This document shows positions 8,871-16,097 of a DNA stretch of 64,000 nt, in pieces. The notes below the pieces were generated by a model. That model searched no databases and had not been told where the DNA came from. It worked only from the letters and a program-made list of their open reading frames with translations. The translations under genes were made by a program, and so were the position numbers. Numbering within the stretch: position 1 is the stretch's first letter; each line of letters opens with the position of its first letter. The stretch is from Eubacteriaceae bacterium (lineage in GTDB: Bacteria; Bacillota; Clostridia; Lachnospirales; Lachnospiraceae), in contig CABJBF010000002.1 of assembly GCA_902363805.1 (NCBI GenBank), positions 124,001 to 188,000 of the forward strand. Reading direction: 5' to 3'.

Positions 8871-11800
8871 ATGCCAAATTGGACTCCAAAACAAAAAGAA
8901 GTAATAGATGCAAGAGACCAAAACATATTAGTATCTGCGGCAGCCGGTTCGGGAAAAACCGCAGTTTTGGTAGAGCGAATTATAAATTTATTGACAGATG
9001 AAAATAATCCGGTAGATATCGATAATCTTTTAGTCGTTACATTTACAAAGGCAGCAGCTTCTGAGATGAAGGAAAGAGTAAGAAATGCATTAGATGATAT
9101 TATTACTAATCATCCTGAAAATGAACACATACAAAAACAGATTAATTTGATAAATACGGCACAGATTACAACAATTGATAGTTTTTGCTCGTTTGTTGTG
9201 AGAGAAAATTTTGAAAAAATAGATTTAGATCCTGATTATAAAATCGGAGATGAAGGTGAAATTGAACTTTTAAAAGCAGATGTTTTAGAAGAAATACTTA
9301 CAAAAAGATATGAAGAAGCTGAGCCTGAATTTATGAGGTTGATTGAGCAGTATAAGGCGTCTAAGGCGGATGATAGCGTTACAAATCTGATAATGGAACT
9401 TTACACTGCTTCTGAAAGTCATGCAAATCCTGAAAAATGGGTTAAGTCATGTATTGATAATTATATTGTTTCAGATGAAGAAGATTTAAATAGCAAGTCG
9501 TGGATGGTAAAAAATATTAATGACATTAAAAATATTATGCCTGACATATGTAAAAAACTTGAAAATGCCATAAATATATGCGAACAACCGGGCGGTCCTG
9601 AAAATTATACAAAAGTTCTAACTGATATGTATGGAACGTGTCAGCTTGCAATGGATAAGCAATCTTATAGAGCGTTAAAAAATTCATTAGGAGAGTATAA
9701 GATACCTAGACTTCCAAATAAATCAGGTGGTGAAAATTCTGAAAAGGCTGAAAGAGTTAAGGCAATAAAAAACGAAGTAGGAAATAAAATAAAAAACATA
9801 GTCGATGATTATTTGTCATACGATATTGATGAAATTTTAGAAGAAATAAATGTAATGAAGGATCAGGTCCGGGTTATAATTGATCTTACGTTAGAATTTA
9901 TGAATAGGCTAAAAGAGGTAAAGCAAGAAAATTCCATAATGGATTTTTCAGATTTAGAACATTATGCATTAAATATTTTAACATGTGAAAATGAAAATGG
10001 AGAAATCATTCCGTCAGATGTGGCTATAAGCATGTCAAAACAATATAAAGAAATAATGATTGATGAATATCAGGATAGTAATACAGTTCAGGAAGCGATA
10101 CTTACAAGCATTTCAAATGGAGCTGGAATTAATAATGTTTTTATGGTAGGAGATGTTAAGCAGAGTATTTACAGATTCAGACTGGCTAATCCAAATTTAT
10201 TTTTAGAAAAATATGATACTTACAGTGAAGAAACGGATGCATCAAAGCGTAAAATAATTCTTGATAAAAACTTTAGAAGCCGAAAAGAGGTCATTGATAG
10301 TGTAAACTATATATTTGATACAATCATGTGCAGACATACAGGTGGAATTGAATATATAGACAACAACAGATTAGTATGCGGTGCATCTTTTAAAGAACTG
10401 CCTGATATACAGGATAATGCAACAGATATTGTTTTAATCGAAGGGGACAAAGAATATGAAATAGAACAAATCGCAAAGAAGATTAAAAAGATTGTAGACC
10501 CTGATTTTGGAATGAAGGTTCAGGATAAAGATGGAAATTTAAGAAATGCAAAGTATAGTGATATAGTTATTCTTTTAAGAGGTATAAAAGGAATTTCAAG
10601 TCAGTATGTTGATGTTTTAGAAAAATATGGAATACCGGCATACACTGAAACAAAAACGGGATTTTATGATGCAAAAGAAGTATTAACAGTACTAAATTTC
10701 TTAAATGTCTTAGATAATCCAAGACAGGATATTCCACTTGCAGGCATAATGCTATCACAAATGTTTAATTTTTCTGAAAGTGAATTGGCACAAATCCGCA
10801 TTAATGATGAAGAAAGCGGTTTATATGATGAATTAAAGTCATACTTATATGATGGAGATGACGAGAAACTTGTTGATAAGATTACAAATTTTATGAATAT
10901 TATTAATAACTTGAGAAAAGAAATTCCGTATATAACAGTATATGATCTTATTGATAAAGTACTTAAAATAAACGGATATGATAATTATATTATGGCACTT
11001 CCTTCAGGATTAAGAAGAATAAAAAATATTGAGCAATTGAAAGAAAAGGCAGTTGCTTATGAAAATTCCAGTTATACAGGACTTTTTAATTTTATCAGAT
11101 ACATTGAGAAAGTTAAGGTTGTAAGAGAAGAAGGAGAAGCTTTGTCAGTAGATGAAAGTGATAATATTGTAAGAATAATGTCAATTCATAAAAGTAAAGG
11201 GTTACAGTTTCCTATTGTATTTTTAGCAAATGCAACGTCAAAATTCAGACCTGAAAAAGATGCGATTGCGATTCATGAAGAATATGGAATCGGAATGGAT
11301 TATGTTAATCATGAGTTGAAAATAAAAGATAGTTCACTTGTAAAAACTGTTATAAGAAACGCAATCACAAAAGAAAATAAAGCTGAATTACTTCGACTTT
11401 TATATGTTGCAATGACTAGAGCACAGGAAAAACTTATTATAACCGGTTCAGTAAAAAAAATTGAAAAAGAAGTTGAAAAAATTAACGGATACAGGAGAAA
11501 TCCATATTTACAGGCAACAGGAAGTGAAATAACAGACATTAACAATTTTATGGACTGGATTTTGCTTGCTACGTCAAGAAATAAAGGCGCAGATGAATTA
11601 TTGAAGCACAATGATAGTTTTACAGAGGCACAAAATGAAGAATTGTACAATATTGATGCAAGTGTAAACATAACAGCAATTTGTGGTGAAACAGAAGATG
11701 ATAAACTAAAAGAGTATATTGAGTTAAATGATGATAATACTAAGAAACAGGAATTGCTTCAAATTGATGGTAAAAAAACATATGATAAGATAACAGAGGA

Positions 11801-12542
11801 GATTCTTAATAAAAACTTAAATTGGGAGTATCAGTATTATGAGGATGTAAATATAAGTGCAAAGGCAAGTGTTACTGAAATCAAGAGACAGGCATTACAT
11901 GAATATGATGAGCAGCAGGATGGTACGGAAATGTTTAAAGAAGATTTGCCGGATATAATTCCTGATTTTGCAAAATCGGACGAACAGCTTCATGAAAAGC
12001 TAACAGGTGCAAACAGAGGAACAGCTTATCATAGGATATTTGAACTTATGGATTTGAATTTGCCTGAATATACAGTAGAGTCTGTTAATGAAATGATTAA
12101 TGGTTATGTTAATAGAGGTCTGATAGATAAGGCAGGAGCAGATTGTATAAATGAAAATGATGTTATTGCTTTTAGTAAAACAGACTTATTTGAAAGAATG
12201 AAACAGGCACAGTCGAGAGGAGAGCTGTTTAGAGAACAGAAATTTCTTCTTGGAAAGAAGGCTTGTGAAGTGAATCCAAATACCGATTCAGAGGAACTTG
12301 TTGTAATTCAGGGAATTATTGACGTATGTTTTATTGAAAATGGAAGGTATTATGTAGTAGACTATAAAACTGACAAAGTAAGAAAAATGGAACAATTGTA
12401 TGATAAATACAGTGTTCAGTTAGATTACTATAAAGAAGCAATTGAGCAGATTACAGGTAAAAAAGTTGAAGATGAAATAATATACTCTGTAACGCTTGGC
12501 GATGAAATAAGTTTTACTGAGCATAGACAAAGGAGACAATAA
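8871..12542 (+). CDS. addA: ATP-dependent helicase/nuclease subunit A (AddA)
   Basis: This is the 1223-residue motor and nuclease subunit of AddAB. UvrD-type superfamily 1 motifs appear in order: Walker A AAAGSGKTAVLVERI near residue 22, TIDSFCSFVVR near 105, Walker B with DEYQDS near 397, GDVKQSIYRFR near 426, SIHKSKGLQFP near 770, and LLYVAMTRAQEKL near 845. A RecB-family nuclease domain closes the protein, with GTAYHRIFELMD, QGIIDVCF and VDYKTDK near 1164. The stop codon overlaps the next start by one base (TAATG), so translational coupling is likely. Confidence 0.96.
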   Translation: MPNWTPKQKEVIDARDQNILVSAAAGSGKTAVLVERIINLLTDENNPVDIDNLLVVTFTKAAASEMKERVRNALDDIITNHPENEHIQKQINLINTAQITTIDSFCSFVVRENFEKIDLDPDYKIGDEGEIELLKADVLEEILTKRYEEAEPEFMRLIEQYKASKADDSVTNLIMELYTASESHANPEKWVKSCIDNYIVSDEEDLNSKSWMVKNINDIKNIMPDICKKLENAINICEQPGGPENYTKVLTDMYGTCQLAMDKQSYRALKNSLGEYKIPRLPNKSGGENSEKAERVKAIKNEVGNKIKNIVDDYLSYDIDEILEEINVMKDQVRVIIDLTLEFMNRLKEVKQENSIMDFSDLEHYALNILTCENENGEIIPSDVAISMSKQYKEIMIDEYQDSNTVQEAILTSISNGAGINNVFMVGDVKQSIYRFRLANPNLFLEKYDTYSEETDASKRKIILDKNFRSRKEVIDSVNYIFDTIMCRHTGGIEYIDNNRLVCGASFKELPDIQDNATDIVLIEGDKEYEIEQIAKKIKKIVDPDFGMKVQDKDGNLRNAKYSDIVILLRGIKGISSQYVDVLEKYGIPAYTETKTGFYDAKEVLTVLNFLNVLDNPRQDIPLAGIMLSQMFNFSESELAQIRINDEESGLYDELKSYLYDGDDEKLVDKITNFMNIINNLRKEIPYITVYDLIDKVLKINGYDNYIMALPSGLRRIKNIEQLKEKAVAYENSSYTGLFNFIRYIEKVKVVREEGEALSVDESDNIVRIMSIHKSKGLQFPIVFLANATSKFRPEKDAIAIHEEYGIGMDYVNHELKIKDSSLVKTVIRNAITKENKAELLRLLYVAMTRAQEKLIITGSVKKIEKEVEKINGYRRNPYLQATGSEITDINNFMDWILLATSRNKGADELLKHNDSFTEAQNEELYNIDASVNITAICGETEDDKLKEYIELNDDNTKKQELLQIDGKKTYDKITEEILNKNLNWEYQYYEDVNISAKASVTEIKRQALHEYDEQQDGTEMFKEDLPDIIPDFAKSDEQLHEKLTGANRGTAYHRIFELMDLNLPEYTVESVNEMINGYVNRGLIDKAGADCINENDVIAFSKTDLFERMKQAQSRGELFREQKFLLGKKACEVNPNTDSEELVVIQGIIDVCFIENGRYYVVDYKTDKVRKMEQLYDKYSVQLDYYKEAIEQITGKKVEDEIIYSVTLGDEISFTEHRQRRQ

Positions 12543-13552
12543 TGATTTTTCCAAAGTATATAAAGAAAAATGACACTATAGCTGTTACGGCCCCGTCAAA
12601 TGGAATAACAGATGAAATTAAAATAAAAAGATTTAACAAAGGGGTAGAGCAACTTAAAAACAGAGGATATAATGTTGAATTTACTGACAGTGTTTTTAAG
12701 GCTGATAAAAGAGGCGTAAGCAATACCGCAAAAATTAGAGCAGAAGAATTTAACAGATTATTTGATAAAAATGAAGTTACAGGAATAATTTCTGCCGCAG
12801 GTGGGGATTATTTAATGGAGATGCTTGAATATGTGGATTTTGAAAAAATAAAGGCAAATCCAAAATGGGTTCAGGGATATTCAGATAATACAGGATTAGT
12901 ATTTCCTATTATGACAAAATGTGATGTGGCATCTGTTTATGGATGTAATTTTGGAGATTTTGGTATGGAACCATGGCAAAATACAGTAAGCAATGCATTA
13001 GGTGTGTTAGAGGGAAATGTAAGAAGCCAGAAATCATTTGATTATTATGAATCCGACCGCCATGAATATGAAACAGGTTTTGAAGGATACTATAAAGATA
13101 AAGAAGTATGCTGGATAAACGGACGTGGTGAAGAGAAGATTGAAATGTCAGGAAGATTAATAGGTGGATGCCTTGATGTTATCTGCTTTTTAATCGGAAC
13201 AAAGTATGACGGAACAGAAGAATTTATTCATAAATATAAAGATGATGGTATTATATGGTTTTTAGAAAGCTTTGATTTTAGCGATACTACGTTAATAACA
13301 CATTTATGGCAAATGAAACAGATGGGATATTTTAAATATGTAAAGGGATTTGTATTTGGAAGGCCGTTGATGTATAATACGTGGATAGAACAGCCATATA
13401 ATGAGGCAGTTATGTCTATTTTAGGCGATTTAGACGTTCCGGTTATATTTGATGCGGATATCGGACATAAAGGACCTCAGTTCTCAATGATAAACGGGGC
13501 AATTGCAAAAGTCAGCAGTGCCAATGGAAAAGGAGTTATACAATATGCTTGA
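12542..13552 (+). CDS. S66 family peptidase (LD-carboxypeptidase / MccF-like)
   Basis: The protein has 336 residues. The N-terminal domain starts with the family's DTIAVTAPSNGI and contains GYSDNTGL near residue 111, with the nucleophilic serine. The C-terminal domain has GGCLDVICFLIGT, a glutamate in IWFLESFD, and the catalytic histidine in DIGHKGPQFS near 306. Relatives trim L,D-peptide bonds in recycled muropeptides (LdcA) or cleave acyl-adenylate toxins such as microcin C (MccF). The FLESFD segment is closer to what I expect of the MccF side, but this is not decisive. No signal peptide, so cytosolic. It overlaps addA by one base and the following ATPase gene by eight. Confidence 0.85.
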   Translation: MIFPKYIKKNDTIAVTAPSNGITDEIKIKRFNKGVEQLKNRGYNVEFTDSVFKADKRGVSNTAKIRAEEFNRLFDKNEVTGIISAAGGDYLMEMLEYVDFEKIKANPKWVQGYSDNTGLVFPIMTKCDVASVYGCNFGDFGMEPWQNTVSNALGVLEGNVRSQKSFDYYESDRHEYETGFEGYYKDKEVCWINGRGEEKIEMSGRLIGGCLDVICFLIGTKYDGTEEFIHKYKDDGIIWFLESFDFSDTTLITHLWQMKQMGYFKYVKGFVFGRPLMYNTWIEQPYNEAVMSILGDLDVPVIFDADIGHKGPQFSMINGAIAKVSSANGKGVIQYA

Positions 13553-14273
13553 GTTAAGAGACGTGAAGTTTAGCGTAAACGATGAAAATGGCAGTGTGAA
13601 AAATATAATAAACGGCATCAGTATGAATATTGATGAAAGCAAATTTGTAGCCATTACAGGACCAAATGGAAGTGGAAAGTCTACTTTGGCAAAATTAATC
13701 GTAGGAATTAATCAGCCAACAGAAGGAAGGATTTTATATAATGGCACAGATATTACAAATATGTCTATTACGGAAAGGGCAAAATTGGGAATTAGTTTTG
13801 CGTTCCAGCAACCTGTAAGATTTAAAGGAATCACAGTTATTGACTTACTTAGAATAGCGGCAGGAAAGCAGCTTACAATTAGTGAAGCCTGCGAATATCT
13901 TTCAGAAGTAGGACTTTGCGCAAGAGACTATATTAACCGTGAAGTGGATGCAAGTCTTTCAGGTGGTGAGTTAAAGAGAATAGAAATAGCGACAATTATT
14001 GCAAGAGGAACAGAACTTTCAGTATTTGATGAACCAGAGGCAGGAATTGATTTGTGGAGTTTTAACAGCCTTATTAAAGTATTTGAAAAAATGCAGAAAA
14101 ATAATAAAAACTCAATTTTAATTATTTCTCATCAGGAAAGAATTCTTGATATTGCAGATGAAATTGTTTTATTAGCAGACGGAGTTATCAAGGCACATGG
14201 AAGTAAAGAAGAAATTCTTCCGATGGTTCTTGGAGCAGAAAGTAATGGCTCATGTGCCAAATTACAGTCATAA
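13545..14273 (+). CDS. sufC: Fe-S cluster assembly ATPase SufC
   Basis: The start at 13545 (MLELRDVKF) is preferred because AAAAGGAG is centred at 13530. A longer frame from 13503 starts inside the upstream gene. The protein has 242 residues: Walker A GPNGSGKST near residue 39, a Q-loop in FAFQQPV, signature LSGGELKR, and Walker B FDEPEAGID. The GGELKR signature and EPEAGID box are typical of SufC, as opposed to a transport ATPase. It pairs with the SufB-like protein encoded next, and energises cluster assembly on that scaffold. It overlaps the S66 gene by 8 bases. Confidence 0.9.
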   Translation: MLELRDVKFSVNDENGSVKNIINGISMNIDESKFVAITGPNGSGKSTLAKLIVGINQPTEGRILYNGTDITNMSITERAKLGISFAFQQPVRFKGITVIDLLRIAAGKQLTISEACEYLSEVGLCARDYINREVDASLSGGELKRIEIATIIARGTELSVFDEPEAGIDLWSFNSLIKVFEKMQKNNKNSILIISHQERILDIADEIVLLADGVIKAHGSKEEILPMVLGAESNGSCAKLQS

Positions 14274-14284
14274 GGAGGAAAATC

Positions 14285-15202
14285 ATGGATAAAATTCAGA
14301 TGGAATTATTTGAACAGCTTACTGGATTACATGAAATTCCGGCAGGCGCATACAATATAAGGGCGAACAGTAAAAAAGACAGCAGAAATACAACTGCTAA
14401 TATTGATATTGTAACAAAAGAAGATAAAGATGGTATTGACATATATGTAAAGCCGGGAACAAAAAACGAGAGTGTTCATATTCCGGTTGTTATTAGTAAG
14501 ACAGGATTAGAAGAATGTGTATACAATGACTTCCATATTGGCGAAGGAGCAGATGTGCTTATCGTTGCAGGATGTGGAATACATAATGGCGGTGATAAAA
14601 AGTCACGTCATGATGGAATACACACGTTCTATATTGGAAAAAATGCCAGAGTAAAATATGTTGAAAAACATTATGGAAAAGGCGATGGCAACGGTGAAAA
14701 TGTAATGAATCCTACTACAATTGTTAATATTGAAGAGGGTGGTTACATGGAAATGGAAACAGTTCAGATTAAAGGAATTGATTCAACAAACCGTATCACC
14801 GAAGCTAAATTAGACAAAGATGCAAAGATTGTTATTACAGAAAGAATTATGACGCATGGAAATCAGTTTGCAGAAACTCATTTCAATGTAGATATGAATG
14901 GAGATGGTTCAAGTGCAAATGTTATTTCACGTTCAGTTGCAAAAGGAAATTCAAAACAGGCATTTTATTCTGTAATTAACGGAAATGCAAAATGCACAGG
15001 ACATTCAGAGTGTGACGCTATTATAATGGATAATGCTAAGATTACAGCTTTACCTGAAATTACAGCTAATGATTTAGAGGCATCATTAATTCATGAAGCC
15101 GCTATTGGTAAAATTGCAGGTGAACAGTTAATCAAGTTACAGACATTAGGCCTTAGCGAAGAAGAAGCAGAGGAACAGATTGTTAATGGATTTCTTAAGT
15201 AA
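14285..15202 (+). CDS. sufB: SufB/SufD-type Fe-S cluster scaffold (short, minimal SufBC system)
   Basis: The protein has 305 residues starting at 14285 behind AGGAGG. It has the beta-helix core of SufB/SufD: HDGIHTFYIGKNARVKYVEKHYG, ERIMTHGNQFAETH, and a C-terminal SECDAIIMDN...ALPEITAND...SLIHEAAIGKIAGEQ. The histidine and glutamates of that last block are typical of the active end of SufB. It is much shorter than E. coli SufB (about 495) and no SufD, SufS or SufU is adjacent. It therefore fits the two-gene SufCB arrangement known from archaea and many clostridia (called SMS in recent literature). It lies directly downstream of AddB, itself an Fe-S protein. Confidence 0.88.
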   Translation: MDKIQMELFEQLTGLHEIPAGAYNIRANSKKDSRNTTANIDIVTKEDKDGIDIYVKPGTKNESVHIPVVISKTGLEECVYNDFHIGEGADVLIVAGCGIHNGGDKKSRHDGIHTFYIGKNARVKYVEKHYGKGDGNGENVMNPTTIVNIEEGGYMEMETVQIKGIDSTNRITEAKLDKDAKIVITERIMTHGNQFAETHFNVDMNGDGSSANVISRSVAKGNSKQAFYSVINGNAKCTGHSECDAIIMDNAKITALPEITANDLEASLIHEAAIGKIAGEQLIKLQTLGLSEEEAEEQIVNGFLK

Positions 15203-15218
15203 TATGTTTATATGATTG

Positions 15219-15290
15219 GTAGGATTGCGGAAGTGCGTAGCACGGAACAATCCGTAGGCATCAAGGTTTTGGTCTTTTGCCCCAACATCT
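15219..15290 (+). repeat. Second copy of the dispersed hairpin repeat
   Basis: The core at 15219-15264 matches 5336-5381 with only a few changes, including the GTGC-GTA-GCAC hairpin and GTAGGCATCAA. Both are followed by CTTTTGCCC and CATC. It starts 16 bases after the sufB stop. Confidence 0.65.
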
Positions 15291-15352
15291 TTTTATAGCA
15301 CAAATAATTGCGCATAAATAACTTCGACATAATAAATATGCTAGTAACAATG

Positions 15353-15394
15353 ATACTCTCTTTGCCGGATAAAACGGCAGAGGGAGTATTTTTA
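15353..15394 (+). terminator. Terminator of the addB-sufB run
   Basis: ATACTCTCTTTGCCG (15353-15367) pairs with CGGCAGAGGGAGTAT (15375-15389) across a 7-base loop, with two mismatched positions, followed by TTTTTAT. Confidence 0.85.
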
Positions 15395-15515
15395 TGTAGG
15401 ACAAGTTTATGTTTATAGAACCAAATTAAAAAATAAAGTTAAAAAGCAAATAAATACGATGTAAAAGACAAATAATAGAGAAAACTTTTGTTGATATAAA
15501 GATAAATAAAACAAC

Positions 15516-15544
15516 TTGACACATACCCTACAGGGGTATAAAAT
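15516..15544 (+). promoter_or_regulatory. csoR promoter with copper operator in the spacer
   Basis: TTGACA (15516-15521) and TAAAAT (15539-15544) are 17 bases apart. A palindromic site, ATACCC-TACAG-GGGTAT (15523-15539), fills the spacer. It matches the TACCC(N)GGGTA form of CsoR operators upstream of copper genes in Firmicutes. Bound CsoR would block the polymerase, so the gene should be autorepressed and released by Cu(I). A separate copA promoter is not obvious in the 133-base gap, so copA may be read from here as well. Confidence 0.8.
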
Positions 15545-15598
15545 GCAAATGTAAAAATGAAAGACTAATATAATTAAAGATGTATGAAAGGAGTCGCT

Positions 15599-15964
15599 TT
15601 GGAAGAGAATAAAAAAGAAGTACAGGCAACAGCAAGTGGAAAATGCAGTAAATGTTGTACAGTCGAAGACCGCAATTGTTGTAGTCATAAAACAAAAGAA
15701 AGAACAGAAAAAGAATATAAAGATTTAATAAACAGACTTAACAGAATTGAGGGGCAGGTTAGAGGTGTAAAAAATATGATTGAAAGTGATGCATATTGTA
15801 CAGATGTACTTGTGCAGGTATCGGCAATCAGGTCAGCATTAAATAGCTTTAGCAAAGTACTATTAACTAATCATATTAAAACATGCGTGGTTGATAATTT
15901 AAAACAGGGAAATGATGAAGTGGTTGATGAGTTAGTTGCAACATTACAAAAACTATTAAAGTAA
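15599..15964 (+). CDS. csoR: Copper-sensing transcriptional repressor CsoR
   Basis: I choose the TTG at 15599, which has AAAGGAG at 15587 with good spacing. The ATG at 15584 lies upstream of that ribosome binding site. The protein has 121 residues and carries the DUF156 four-helix core: INRLNRIEGQVRGVKNMIE, YCTDVLVQVSAIRSAL, NHIKTCVV. The Cu(I) ligands are present (Cys in YCTDVL, His and Cys in NHIKTC). Unusually, the N-terminal tail carries five extra cysteines (CSKCC and NCCSH). These could bind metal on their own and are not part of the core family. CsoR represses copper export genes and leaves DNA on binding Cu(I). Confidence 0.9.
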   Translation: MEENKKEVQATASGKCSKCCTVEDRNCCSHKTKERTEKEYKDLINRLNRIEGQVRGVKNMIESDAYCTDVLVQVSAIRSALNSFSKVLLTNHIKTCVVDNLKQGNDEVVDELVATLQKLLK

Positions 15965-16097
15965 TTATATTAGTATGTAGAAAAATAAAATTAACTTGTG
16001 ACTATGTAATTTAATAAATTTTATAAAAAATAGAATATATTGCTTTTTAAGTCGCAGTTAATTAATAATTACAAGTTCTAAATCGAGGTGATAAACA

